Shown here piece by piece: positions 25,435 to 35,064 of a DNA stretch of 54,246 bases; within the stretch, counting starts at the first letter, position 1, and each line of letters opens with the position of its first letter. Made by a program: the position numbers and the translations under genes. A model generated the notes under the pieces. That model did not search any database, was not told the origin of the DNA, and worked only from the letters and a program-made list of their open reading frames with translations. This DNA is from Sutcliffiella rhizosphaerae (GTDB taxonomy: Bacteria; Bacillota; Bacilli; Bacillales; Bacillaceae_I). The stretch is from positions 1 through 54,246 of the forward strand of contig NZ_CAKJTJ010000027.1 of assembly GCF_917563925.1 (NCBI RefSeq), given 5' to 3'.

Positions 25435-28400
25435 TTATCTCAATTCATCATCTAACGGGACAAGAATTTCATCTAATGTCTTTCTCCATTGACGTTTCAT
25501 TTCTGGTCCGTATTTGAACGGTACTGCCTTTGGGTGTACGGCCTTATATTTATTGAAGTCTTTGCTGTCGATGATTCCCCCAATATTCGGAATTGGATCC
25601 GTTCCTATCTGATATTGAACGGCAGAGGCATGCAGCTCTCGCTCATCCACAAACCAAGCACTCGCAAAATCTCCAATAGCTTGATTGTAGAACTGTGTAA
25701 AGTAACGACGTTTCACGACAAAAACATCTTCCGCGGCATCTATTTCTTTGTTATCGATAGCATTTAAAATGTAACGGTAGATCTCTTTAACAACTTCTGA
25801 CTTTTTTAATTTTTGAAGTGCCTTTTCAATCTCAGATCGGATGTTCTGATTGTTTGCAGAATATGTACCCAATAACTGGTCGATATAGGTGGAATCAATG
25901 TCATAGAGTTTAATCACATTTTCTCCATAGAACTCAATTCCTGAGAAATCTGGGCTCGGTCCATCACCATCTTCTTCATCTACTAACGATCCCTTTACAG
26001 TATTGTACACACCTATAAATTCCTCTAAAGTCCTCACCTGCTCTTGAAGAACTTTTGATTTCTCCATATCATCGTTGTATTCATCATACGTAACTAGAGC
26101 CTCAAAGGCATTATTCAGTTCTTGAAACGCTTTCACAAATTCAATCCGTGTTTCAAGTGGAGAATACTCGTTAATATCTGTAGGGTTCGGCACTAACGTT
26201 TTCAGAGATTTATGAGCTTGTTTAAAACGCTTTTTTGATTCGTCATACGTAGGATAAACTAGGTTAGAATCCTCATTTTCATTCGAGTATAATTTCGTCG
26301 CATCCTGCACATTCTGCTCCATCGTTGAAGGCTTTCGATATGTTACAATCAACCCCTTGGTCTTTCCAGGATACGTTCGATTGGTGCGAGAAAAAGCTTG
26401 AATTAAGTTAGCATAACTTAAGTTTCGATCGACAAATAACGTTTGAATGGTCGGTGCATCGAATCCTGTTAACAATCGATCTACGACAATCACCAAATCA
26501 ATTTGTTTCCCAAATTCTTTAAATTCTGCTCTTTTACGAGCTAAACGATTATTGATATCGCCATTGTATCGTTCAATATCTTCAATTGACCATGCTGTTT
26601 GATAGTAATTATTGTACTCATTTATAATTCCTTTCATTTCATCCTGGAATTGTTTAGAGTTCTCTTCATTTTCTTGTACAGAATAGGTAATGGCGATTCT
26701 TGGGAAATCGGGATCTTCAATCGTACGACCTTTCCGGATTGGTTGTCCAGTAAATTCAGTTGTTAACCAATCAGGATTTTTTGTCATCTCTTTAATCGCA
26801 TGATAATATCGCTTCGCCATTTCTATGGAACTAGTTGTTAAAATGGCGGATTTTTGTGGCCGGCCATTTTTAAAATCAAATTTGGTGTAGGCGTTATCTG
26901 GACGAAAGATCTTTTTAATAACTTTTTGAATATGGTCCTCACTTTCATATGAAGTGTTCGGAATATATGTTTCCTTCTCTATGCCATCCATTTTATCAAT
27001 CATTTCGTTCAGTTCATCATCCGTAAAATCTGCATATTTTTCATTATGACGCAATTGATTATAAATAGAGTTATATAATGAGATTGGTTTTATCATATCT
27101 TCGTGTTCTACTTGAAACCCTAAAACTGATCCATCCTCTAATGCGTTCTTAATGGTGTAAGTATGGAGAATTTCTCCATATTGATCACGAGTGGTCCGTG
27201 CCAATTGACCTTTTGCCTGTTTTTTATTTTCATTAAATATAGGCGTACCTGTAAAACCAAACCAAGTAGCGTTTGGAAAAAACCCTTTAATTACTTCCAT
27301 TCCTTCTGCACTTAACGCCCGGTGACATTCGTCAACGATAAACACGATATGTTGGCCTATTAATTTCTTAAAGCGCTGATTTCCGCTATTCTCTTCTTGT
27401 TTTTGAGCAAGTCGCAACGCCGATTCTAATTTTTGGCGTGTTGTAATAATGACAGTATTTGAATTGGCGTCAGATAAGAGAGTCTCGCTTAACTTCTTTG
27501 CACTCTTTGTACCGACAATTAAACTATTCGACTTTGCTTTACCTGAAGAAATACCAGTATTAAACTCTGAAGCGAACTTGGTAAATTCTGACGTGGTTTG
27601 ACTGTCCAAATCTTTTCGATCGATTAACATAATCGTACGGTCTACACCTGGTTTACGTGCTAACAATTTAGTAGATACAAAGCTTGTCAGCGTTTTTCCT
27701 GAACCTGTTGCATGCCAAACAAATCCCGATTCACGTTTCATGGCAGAAGTAAACAAAGCCTCTATCGCATGAATTTGATATGGATGTAACACCATTAATG
27801 CTTTGTTATCTTGATCTTCACTAACGATTGTATAATTGGCAATCAACCGATGCGCATCTGGAATATTTAAGACTTGTTTTACAAATTCATAAAGATTTTC
27901 TACTTTTCGATTGTCCTTTGTTCGCCAACTAAAAACAAATTTCTTATGCATGTCTTTTGGAAGAGCATTGGCAAAATAACGTGTTGTTTGCTCATTCGAG
28001 ATAACAAATAACTGGAGTGTAGAAAAGATGTTATTTCTAAACATCCCTTCTTCTGCGTATTTCTTAATTTGATTGTAAGCTTGAAAAACACCATCTTTGG
28101 CGCTTACCTGCTTTAACTCAATCTGAACAATTGGCAGCCCGTTAATCAAGAGGGTCACGTCAAATCGGCGATCCCGGCCATCTGCTTCCACTTTTTGTTT
28201 GGCAATCTGATGCACGACTTCGTATGTTGAAATTCCTCCCCCAATATCTTGGTTAGAATACAGTATTAGCGACATTGAGCCTAAAGATACGTCATCACGT
28301 TCTATTGAGATACGAGCTATTCCGTTCTCACCCTTCAACCATCTAGCAGCATCAAAAGGTGTCTTCGTTTTCGAGAGTAACTCTGTTTTAATGGAATCAA

Positions 28401-28596
28401 ACTCTTTATCAGAAATTGGGTATTCTCCAATTTCTGATAAGTTATTTCGAGTAATAATTTTACGTAAATTCATCCAAAGATCTTCTTCAGTCTTTAAATC
28501 TGAACGGTAATTCCATTGATTATACCCTTCCCCTAGGACTTCAATTAATCGACGTTCAACTGCAAGTTCATCATTATGTGCAATCTTTGTCACCAT
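25435..28596 (-). CDS. hsdR: Type I restriction enzyme R subunit
   Basis: About 1,053 residues: the translocase and nuclease of a type I system. The N-terminal nuclease domain ends in the QIELKQ motif of the PD-(D/E)xK site. Helicase motifs follow: ATGSGKTLT (motif I, about residue 300), DECHRA (motif II), FGFTGTPIF (motif III), and DRLLTGFDAP with QAFSRTNR further on. ATG 28596 has GGGGTGGGAG just upstream; an in-frame TTG begins directly after the HsdS stop. Last gene of the order S', M, S, R. Confidence 0.93.
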   Translation of the reverse strand: MVTKIAHNDELAVERRLIEVLGEGYNQWNYRSDLKTEEDLWMNLRKIITRNNLSEIGEYPISDKEFDSIKTELLSKTKTPFDAARWLKGENGIARISIERDDVSLGSMSLILYSNQDIGGGISTYEVVHQIAKQKVEADGRDRRFDVTLLINGLPIVQIELKQVSAKDGVFQAYNQIKKYAEEGMFRNNIFSTLQLFVISNEQTTRYFANALPKDMHKKFVFSWRTKDNRKVENLYEFVKQVLNIPDAHRLIANYTIVSEDQDNKALMVLHPYQIHAIEALFTSAMKRESGFVWHATGSGKTLTSFVSTKLLARKPGVDRTIMLIDRKDLDSQTTSEFTKFASEFNTGISSGKAKSNSLIVGTKSAKKLSETLLSDANSNTVIITTRQKLESALRLAQKQEENSGNQRFKKLIGQHIVFIVDECHRALSAEGMEVIKGFFPNATWFGFTGTPIFNENKKQAKGQLARTTRDQYGEILHTYTIKNALEDGSVLGFQVEHEDMIKPISLYNSIYNQLRHNEKYADFTDDELNEMIDKMDGIEKETYIPNTSYESEDHIQKVIKKIFRPDNAYTKFDFKNGRPQKSAILTTSSIEMAKRYYHAIKEMTKNPDWLTTEFTGQPIRKGRTIEDPDFPRIAITYSVQENEENSKQFQDEMKGIINEYNNYYQTAWSIEDIERYNGDINNRLARKRAEFKEFGKQIDLVIVVDRLLTGFDAPTIQTLFVDRNLSYANLIQAFSRTNRTYPGKTKGLIVTYRKPSTMEQNVQDATKLYSNENEDSNLVYPTYDESKKRFKQAHKSLKTLVPNPTDINEYSPLETRIEFVKAFQELNNAFEALVTYDEYNDDMEKSKVLQEQVRTLEEFIGVYNTVKGSLVDEEDGDGPSPDFSGIEFYGENVIKLYDIDSTYIDQLLGTYSANNQNIRSEIEKALQKLKKSEVVKEIYRYILNAIDNKEIDAAEDVFVVKRRYFTQFYNQAIGDFASAWFVDERELHASAVQYQIGTDPIPNIGGIIDSKDFNKYKAVHPKAVPFKYGPEMKRQWRKTLDEILVPLDDELR

Positions 28597-28617
28597 ACTC
28601 CCACCCCTTTTGTCCAA

Positions 28618-29757
28618 TTAAATAAACATTTTTTGTAGAAAGGCTTTTTTTGTTTCTTTTAATGCCTCTAATTCGTTTTGATGAAGAGCAATTGTGTCGT
28701 CTATACGCTTGAAAAAATCACCTATTATAGACTGTTCTTGTGGTGTAGGAAAACAGATTGGAATTTTATCAATGCTAGCCTTTGATAAACTAGGAACACC
28801 AGTCGATTCATCATACTTTTTCCATTGAATTTTATTTGCTAGAGAGTAAAAAAAGAGCAAATCATTTTCCTCTTTAATAGTCATATAGAACAGTGTGTCA
28901 ACTGTCCAAAAAGGTCCTTTTAAAAACTGTGGTTTATTTATTGTTCCTTTTCTACCTATCCCTATTGCGTCATTATCAGAAAGTTTATCATTAACATTAA
29001 GCATATAACCGCCTGTACCATAAACAGGAATATCTCCATATTGTAAATGCTTATAATCTCTACCAGAATTAACTATTAATACTTCCCCTAACATACGCTC
29101 TTCCCAATCTTCAGAAAACCCCGGGAACCGAAACTCAGGCACCGACTCCCCTTCTTTTGGAAACATTTTTTGCAAGAATCCTTGTTTTGTTTGTTTGAGG
29201 GTGGTTAGTTCTTGCTGATGAAGTGCTATAATTTCATCTAATTGTTTAAAGAAGTTACCAATTTTGATTTGTTCCTTAAATTCAGGTATGAAAAGTTCGA
29301 AATTTTCCACATTCGGTTTAGAGATGTTCTGAACCTTTGTTCCTGCCCCTCTTGAGCTAAAATATTTACCGTTTCTATTAATAGCTTTAGTTAAGAAATT
29401 GCTATCCGCTTCTTCCTTTGGAGTTAATGATGCAACCCGTTGATTTAAAACATAATAGTTATTGAAGGGAATCACAGAAGTTTTTCCAAGTAATCCTGGA
29501 GCTTGCTCACTCAAAATCATGACTAAAGTATCTTTTTCCAAAGTACTAACTTCTGAATCAATAAACTTATTGGAAGAAACTAGATTCCCATCAATATCTA
29601 CCGATTTTAAAGTTATTAATTCGTACTTTCCATTATTGACTATTTCATTTTCAAAGCTTCCACCATTACTATAGTGAGCTACTTCTGCTAACTTACGCTT
29701 TTCCCAATCTCCAATAACCCCCGCGAATCGAACCTCTGGCATACGCTTATTTTTCAC
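28618..29757 (-). CDS. hsdS: Type I restriction-modification specificity subunit
   Basis: A 379-residue protein with two target-recognition domains, each followed by a conserved helical repeat: QLDEIIALHQQELTTLKQTK near residue 185 and a matching RIDDTIALHQ... segment at the C-terminus. Both TRD repeats also start similarly (FAGVIGDWEKRKL and FPGFSEDWEERML). It overlaps hsdM by 11 bases. It determines the bipartite DNA site of the complex. Confidence 0.92.
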   Translation of the reverse strand: MKNKRMPEVRFAGVIGDWEKRKLAEVAHYSNGGSFENEIVNNGKYELITLKSVDIDGNLVSSNKFIDSEVSTLEKDTLVMILSEQAPGLLGKTSVIPFNNYYVLNQRVASLTPKEEADSNFLTKAINRNGKYFSSRGAGTKVQNISKPNVENFELFIPEFKEQIKIGNFFKQLDEIIALHQQELTTLKQTKQGFLQKMFPKEGESVPEFRFPGFSEDWEERMLGEVLIVNSGRDYKHLQYGDIPVYGTGGYMLNVNDKLSDNDAIGIGRKGTINKPQFLKGPFWTVDTLFYMTIKEENDLLFFYSLANKIQWKKYDESTGVPSLSKASIDKIPICFPTPQEQSIIGDFFKRIDDTIALHQNELEALKETKKAFLQKMFI

Positions 29758-31339
29758 GATTAAACACCTCTAAAGCACCTTTTATCCATTCTGCATTTTT
29801 TTCTTCAAATTCTAATGATGAAATCATTTCAAACAAACTAGATTCCAGTTCTGCTTTTTCCTTACGAATATCTTTAATGTTTAAGCCAATCGCAGCCATA
29901 TCAATTTCTGCTTCTTCCTCAAACGTATCAACATAGCGAGGGATGTTTAAGTTAAACTCATTTTCTTTTATTTCATCAAAACTTGCCACGTGAGAGTATC
30001 TAACAATACTTTCTCTGTTTTTGTATGTTTGGACAATCTTATCGATGTTTTCTTTAGAAAGTTTGTTTTGATTTTTCCCTTTAATAAACTCTTTACTGGC
30101 ATCAATAAAAAGTACATCTCGTGTTTCGCGATTCTTCTTCAAGATAATGACTGTAGTTGGTATGGATGTTCCAAAGAATAAATTTCCTGGCATTCCAATA
30201 ACCGCATCAATGCTTCCATCTTCTAGTAATTTTTTACGAATGACACCTTCTGCAGCTCCACGGAACAGAACCCCATGCGGTAAAACGATTGCCATCGTTC
30301 CTGAATCTTTCAAATGATAGAATCCATGTAAAAGGAAGGCAAAGTCTGCTTTGGATTTTGGTGCTAACTTTCCGTACCTGTTAAATCGAGAATCGTCTAA
30401 GAATGTGTCATCTGCAGACCACTTTGCAGAATAAGGAGGATTCATGAGTACGGAATCAAAGGTATAAGGTTCATCTGTTGGCCAGTCTTTGTTCAATGTA
30501 TCTCCATTACGTAAGCGCATGTCTTCCTTATTTACTCCGTGCAAAATAAGGTTCATTTTCGCTAAATTATAAGTGGTAGTGTTTAGTTCTTGTCCATGAT
30601 ATTTCACACTATCAGGATAGTTGATATAGTTTCGAACATTCAACATTAAAGAACCCGATCCCATGGTTGGGTCATATACACTAAGCAATTTTTTGTCTTC
30701 TTGACCCATTGCAGCAATCCGAGCCATCATGTCCGATACTTCATGAGGCGTATAGAATTCGCCGGCTTTCTTACCAGCCTCTGAAGCAAATTGACCAATC
30801 AAAAATTCATAGGCATCACCAATGACATCACCATCATGACCCATTAAATCGACATCGTTAAGTTTTTTTAGAACTTCTGTAATGGTAATGTTTCGTTGTT
30901 GATCATCGGAACCCAGTTTTTTTGATTTTAGATCTACGTCATCAAACAACCCATTAAATTGATCATATTTTGTCGCTAGATCTATAAAGGCTTTATACAA
31001 ATCATTCAACTGAAAAGTGTTTTGCTTCGCTTGATCAGTTAACACGTTGAATAAGTGCTCTGGCGCAATATCATAGCCCAGTGTATCTACTAGTGTTTCA
31101 ATCAAATCTCCTTTAACATCATCATCAGCTAAAAAATTTATGTACAATTGTGTTTGTTTAGTTTGTGTGTTGTATTCCTCAAGTGACTCATCAGCGATGA
31201 CAACCACTTTTTCTAGTAATTTATCCGATAAGTACTTGTAAAAAATCAATCCTAATAAATAGTTTTTGTATTCGGATGCATCCATTTTGCTTCGCAAATT
31301 GTCTGCAGCACTAAATAATTTTTGGTTTAATCTTGCCAT
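29747..31339 (-). CDS. hsdM: Type I restriction-modification methyltransferase subunit
   Basis: A 530-residue adenine methyltransferase with an N-terminal helical domain, SAM-binding region YDPTMGSGSLMLN (about residue 220), catalytic NPPY (MNPPYSAKW, about residue 300) and further N6-MTase motifs. Together with HsdS it methylates the host's copies of the target site. Confidence 0.94.
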   Translation of the reverse strand: MARLNQKLFSAADNLRSKMDASEYKNYLLGLIFYKYLSDKLLEKVVVIADESLEEYNTQTKQTQLYINFLADDDVKGDLIETLVDTLGYDIAPEHLFNVLTDQAKQNTFQLNDLYKAFIDLATKYDQFNGLFDDVDLKSKKLGSDDQQRNITITEVLKKLNDVDLMGHDGDVIGDAYEFLIGQFASEAGKKAGEFYTPHEVSDMMARIAAMGQEDKKLLSVYDPTMGSGSLMLNVRNYINYPDSVKYHGQELNTTTYNLAKMNLILHGVNKEDMRLRNGDTLNKDWPTDEPYTFDSVLMNPPYSAKWSADDTFLDDSRFNRYGKLAPKSKADFAFLLHGFYHLKDSGTMAIVLPHGVLFRGAAEGVIRKKLLEDGSIDAVIGMPGNLFFGTSIPTTVIILKKNRETRDVLFIDASKEFIKGKNQNKLSKENIDKIVQTYKNRESIVRYSHVASFDEIKENEFNLNIPRYVDTFEEEAEIDMAAIGLNIKDIRKEKAELESSLFEMISSLEFEEKNAEWIKGALEVFNREK

Positions 31340-31367
31340 GTCTTGTTCCCCACTTCATTTTGTTTGT

Positions 31368-31931
31368 CTAGTAGTCTAGTTTCCTCAATAATTCTAAATA
31401 TAGTTGTTCTTCCAGATCTGCTTGTTTTCTAGCTAGTGCTTGTTGCTTTCTTAAATAGAAATAAGCTTTTCCTATTGTCCGTTGTTTCTCAAGAGTTGGT
31501 AACTTAATTTCCAACTCTTTTAATATGGACGGAGTCAATTTCGGTACAGTACTTCCTTGCATGCTAATGGCCATCTGTTTTTTCATTAAATATGATTCAT
31601 TTAATGCATAACATAGATAGCTACTATCCAACTCTTCATGCTCAATAATAAGTTTCGCGAAGTTTTGGTTAATGATTTTCCCCTCGTTTTGGTTACTCAC
31701 TATCCCGGCTTTGGAACTTACAAAGCTGAAGACAACTTCTCCAGCATAGCTTTCGTAACCATTAATTGAGTATTCATCTTTCCAAGCGTCTAATTCAGTG
31801 TCCAAATATAAGCCATCTAAATCACGGATTAAATCCTCGTACGAGTATGCGACTAATGTTAAATCATCTTTCTCGTTTCCCCTAGAAAGGTTCCTTCCAA
31901 CTTTAACGGTTACAACATCTTGAAGTTTCAT
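31368..31931 (-). CDS. Half-size HsdS-like protein at the head of the hsd operon
   Basis: A 187-residue protein with a single TRD-like unit: an N-terminal variable part, SMQGSTVPKLTPSILKELEI as in TRDs, and a C-terminal helix (LEKQRTIGKAYFYLRKQQAL) matching the conserved HsdS spacer. It is about half the normal HsdS length. Such proteins may dimerise to act as a specificity subunit, recombine with hsdS, or modulate the complex. AGGGCAGG precedes the ATG. It is the first gene after the operon promoter and 28 bases before hsdM. Confidence 0.75.
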   Translation of the reverse strand: MKLQDVVTVKVGRNLSRGNEKDDLTLVAYSYEDLIRDLDGLYLDTELDAWKDEYSINGYESYAGEVVFSFVSSKAGIVSNQNEGKIINQNFAKLIIEHEELDSSYLCYALNESYLMKKQMAISMQGSTVPKLTPSILKELEIKLPTLEKQRTIGKAYFYLRKQQALARKQADLEEQLYLELLRKLDY

Positions 31932-31973
31932 ATCCTGCCCTCTTTTTATGTATTTCTTTTAAATTACCTTTTA

Positions 31974-32031
31974 ATCGTATCACCCAAAAACAAAATCGTC
32001 AATATCATTTAAGTAATTCACACGAATTACT
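31974..32031 (-). promoter_or_regulatory. Promoter and palindromic operator of the hsd operon
   Basis: Read leftward: TTGACG (31997..32002), 17 bases, TACGAT (31974..31979). Nine bases upstream of the -35 lies the palindrome AGTAATTC-ACAC-GAATTACT (32012..32031). The same promoter and palindrome at the same spacing occur at 32544..32601. Confidence 0.75.
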
Positions 32032-32132
32032 ATTTTTGAAAGATCAAACTCTTAGTTGTTGTTTCTTCTTCTCAACTAGGGATTTACACCATTAGTTGCA
32101 CCCTAGCACAGAACAAAACAACTAATTGTCGC

Positions 32133-32330
32133 TTATTTGTGTAAAATCAGAACTGCATAACTTAAGAAAATAAAAAATCCAAGTACAATTGATTTGGGAA
32201 CAACGACTTTTTTCCTTTTACCATCGGTTTCTATGGTCAACGGATCATCTTTCTGTAAAGTCCGAACAGTTGCGGCTCCAATTTTAGCGAATTCAATTAA
32301 AAAGTGAATTATTGTATTCAATATTTTCAT
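32133..32330 (-). CDS. Small membrane protein under the duplicated hsd-type promoter
   Basis: A 65-residue protein. ATG 32330 follows AAAGGGGGG. There is a hydrophobic N-terminal helix (IIHFLIEFAKIGAATV), a charged middle, and a C-terminal TM segment (SIVLGFFIFLSYAVLIL). It is transcribed toward the hsd operon from a promoter almost identical to the hsd promoter, so the two are probably co-regulated. Role unknown; it may be an accessory of the defence island. Confidence 0.5.
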   Translation of the reverse strand: MKILNTIIHFLIEFAKIGAATVRTLQKDDPLTIETDGKRKKVVVPKSIVLGFFIFLSYAVLILHK

Positions 32331-32543
32331 CTGTAAAAACCCCCCTTTAATAAATATTTGACTCAATATAACCATTTATTTCAGAAAAGCAAAATGTTTA
32401 ATGATGATCTGAAATGTATTGCAAAAGATAACTGGACAAAGTTAGCTTCACTGGAAAAGGTTCTTCCGACTTAAACAGTTAAAATATTGAAGTTTTATAC
32501 CTAGTTAAAATTAATGTATGTATTTCTTACGAATTACATACTA

Positions 32544-32601
32544 ATTGTATCGCTAAAATAAAAAATTGTCAATATTTTTTAAGTAATTCAAAAGAATTAC
32601 T
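32544..32601 (-). promoter_or_regulatory. Second copy of the hsd-type promoter and operator
   Basis: Read leftward: TTGACA (32567..32572), 17 bases, TACAAT (32544..32549), near consensus. Palindrome AGTAATTC-AAAA-GAATTACT at 32582..32601, again nine bases upstream of the -35. A further GTAATTC half-site lies just downstream of the -10. Confidence 0.75.
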
Positions 32602-32609
32602 TTAGTTCC

Positions 32610-33017
32610 TAATTAATGCCCAGATTGAATGTCGTTCTTCAATACTTTTAAATACTAAATCGTTGCTTCTAACTTATTGGCTACTATCCCCAAAATATAA
32701 TGTTTCTTTTTTTATCCACGCTTTACGTCCATCTTACTACTTTATTATGAAATGCTTTCTTTCTCCCAAGGCAACAATAAACTGCAAAACAACAATTAAT
32801 AAGATCCTACATTATTTCAAAAAATCACCTGTTATAACAGAGATTGTGGAACAACTCAAAATACGATAGAAACATTTTTTAAAACGTTATGTTATTCAAA
32901 ACAACTTGAATCGTTACCTGAGTAGGTAGGGTATTGTGGCGCAAGTTTTAAATTAATAGGTGGGGAAATCGTGATGTTCTTACAAAATGCAAATATGTAA
33001 CATAACATCCATAAGTA
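32610..33017. other. Intergenic, no supported gene
   Basis: Short AT-rich frames without ribosome sites. The plus-strand frame at 32663..32869 is not convincing. Confidence 0.3.
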
Positions 33018-33209
33018 TTTCCAGTTGATGATAATCCAGAAGAGATACTCGCCTATCGGATAGATTTATATGACCAAAACGGGGAAGCCTATGACGCTTT
33101 AACTATGAGAGACTTGGATGTTGTAGCTGCACACACCTTTCTAAAAATTAGGACATCGACCATGGAAAAACATCTGCTAGCTTTTCTTCAAGTATCTTTT
33201 TCTTCGTAA
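33018..33209 (+). pseudogene. Gene fragment
   Basis: A 63-codon open stretch without a start reads as ordinary protein (VDDNPEEILAYRIDLYDQNG, then EAYDALTMRDLDVV). The upstream reading frame is lost after a stop near 33000. It looks like the C-terminal piece of a deleted gene; family not recognised. Confidence 0.35.
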
Positions 33210-33536
33210 CTGCATCAGGTATTTTAACAATTGTTCAAGGTCTCTTTTGTGTTAGGGATTTCCTTAATGATAATCTTGTACAAACGCTCCACTTTTCTTT
33301 AAAATGCCTAAATTTGCAACAAAATGATTTGAATTCCACTTACACTGTGCTAAGATTAATAGTAACCTATCAATTATTTTGATTATTTTACGTAGATTAA
33401 ATAATGATTTTGAGTGTCTATTGATAGGTGCAAAAAAGGGAGGTCTTAAACCTTTGACCGTGGGAAGTGAAGGTTTAAGAGGTAACACCCGTTTAGTATC
33501 TTTTAATAAATAAAAGCCAAATCCAAGAATATTAGA

Positions 33537-33571
33537 AAAAGCTCCGGGCGTGGGAACCTGGAGCTTTTTTC
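33537..33571 (+). terminator. Rho-independent terminator
   Basis: AAAAAGCTCC pairs with GGAGCTTTTTT around a GC-rich loop. Confidence 0.75.
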
Positions 33572-33735
33572 GTTTATGTATATCATTTTTTGGCTATAAT
33601 CATAATAATTATAAGGAAGGTGAGTGGGAAAAGGCTTTTAACAGCAATTTAAAGTCCGAGTGCATGGGGGCACAACCTTAACCACCTTCCAGGGTCCATA
33701 GGATTTAGTTACGAGTTACTGTGGGAAAATTTTTG

Positions 33736-33852
33736 TTACTTCATAAAAGCCCTGAAGAAAAGTAAGCATAGGTTTCCGATTGATACGCACCAATCTAAAC
33801 CTTTCTTAATCTTTTTTTCATGGGTCTTTATGAATTCTAGTACCTTTTTCAT
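33736..33852 (-). CDS. Possible small peptide (38 residues)
   Basis: GGAAAGGG lies nine bases before ATG 33850..33852, opening a 38-residue frame with a basic amphipathic start (MKKVLEFIKTHEKKIKKG) and a hydrophobic tail containing two Cys (WCVSIGNLCLLFF). This layout resembles type I toxin peptides or leaderless bacteriocins, but no homologue is recognised and the surrounding DNA is mostly decayed. Confidence 0.3.
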   Translation of the reverse strand: MKKVLEFIKTHEKKIKKGLDWCVSIGNLCLLFFRAFMK

Positions 33853-34315
33853 AAAATCAAACCCTTTCCAAGAATAAGCCTTACTGCTGTTCCTTGGACA
33901 TAGAGATATTATATCAGGTTTATTAGCCTAGTTTTGGAAAAGTTTCATATATTTTTTATTGTTTTTGTTTTTCTAGCCACAAAAGAAAATCCTCTGAATT
34001 CACTTGTCTCCTCTAACCGATCCCCAACGTTGGAAAATCAGTCTGAAGGAACAACCCATACACCTTCGTAAACCCTTAGATACTCTTTTATATCCTTCGC
34101 ATTTAACACTGGATTCAATTCTATTCTCCTACTCTGCTTGTAATTAATTCCCCGGTAATCAACTAAAACCAGGTACAATTATAGTCGTTCGTTGCTTCTA
34201 TTTCCTTTAACTCTTTGCTACTGGCGTTACTGTTGCCTGCTCATTCTTTGGATGCTTGCTGAATCCCTTGTACAACAGCATTAAACTAACCAAGTCCATT
34301 AATATGTGTTGGAAT
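33853..34315. other. Decayed intergenic sequence
   Basis: No supported gene or clear element. Confidence 0.3.
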
Positions 34316-34480
34316 TTAAAGTACGTATTCTGGAAACCTAGTAGTTACCTCTTTCCAAATGGCATTTTCATATTCTTCTTTATAGGCTTTGAGAAAAAAA
34401 TTTTCCCTTTCAGGAATTGGTGTTTTCACAATTATCAACCATTGCTTGGTTGTTCTCGTACTGTTCCAAATAGTGGTTCT
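34316..34480 (-). pseudogene. Possible remnant of a gene downstream of the conjugation operon
   Basis: A stop-free reverse-strand stretch reads as plausible protein (KQWLIIVKTPIPERENFF, then AYKEEYENAIWKEVTTRF). It has no start or ribosome site of its own and runs into the end of the NTF2-like gene in another frame. Likely a fragment of a lost last gene of the operon. Confidence 0.25.
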
Positions 34481-34485
34481 TTTAT

Positions 34486-35064
34486 TTATAATGTCTCTGC
34501 ATAAAGTTGTTGAAATCCTTGAACCATCCACTTGCCATCATCTTTAATAAGATTTACTTCTAACGTTATTCGGTTTTGTTCTCGTTTACCATTACTAAGA
34601 TTAACAGTTGTCCCTTCCAACAAAACTAATGCTCGTTCCAGCTCAAGCGAAGGGTAAATATGAACTTCACCTACCTGGTACTCCATCTCTAGTTTAACTT
34701 CTCCTTCGTTTTCAGGGAAGTATTGTTCTAGCATACTTGGAGTCATCACCAGTTCTGCTTCCGACAGGCGTATGTCATAGTTATCTTGGCGAACATCATA
34801 AATCGCTGTCACAAAGGAAGTAATAACAGCTTCTATAAGTTGGGACTCATCTTCCTGGTACTCGATGTCATATCGTTGATTTGAAGCTTCAAGCAAGGAG
34901 ATTTGATTTTCTTGCTGCTCTATCGTTGCTTGTAACCTGTCAATTACAGCAAGTTGATGATCAAAAACTCGAAAACCGATAAACAAACCAATTATAACAA
35001 CAAGACCAATCAATAAAATAACTGTTTTCCAAAGAAAATCTTGTTTCAAACCCATCCCCTCCAC
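34486..35064 (-). CDS. Membrane-anchored conjugation protein, NTF2/VirB8-like
   Basis: Up to 192 residues: one TM segment (about 12-31), a coiled coil (about 38-65) and a C-terminal domain ending in KDDGKWMVQGFQQL, the pattern of NTF2-like domains in VirB8/TcpC-type transfer proteins. It overlaps the hydrolase stop. GGAGGGG would best serve a TTG at 35049, giving 187 residues. Probably a structural part of the mating channel. Confidence 0.6.
   Translation of the reverse strand: MEGMGLKQDFLWKTVILLIGLVVIIGLFIGFRVFDHQLAVIDRLQATIEQQENQISLLEASNQRYDIEYQEDESQLIEAVITSFVTAIYDVRQDNYDIRLSEAELVMTPSMLEQYFPENEGEVKLEMEYQVGEVHIYPSLELERALVLLEGTTVNLSNGKREQNRITLEVNLIKDDGKWMVQGFQQLYAETL

Noticed and set aside
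32663-32869. 68-codon plus-strand frame
   Set aside because: No ribosome site, no recognisable domain, decayed surroundings.
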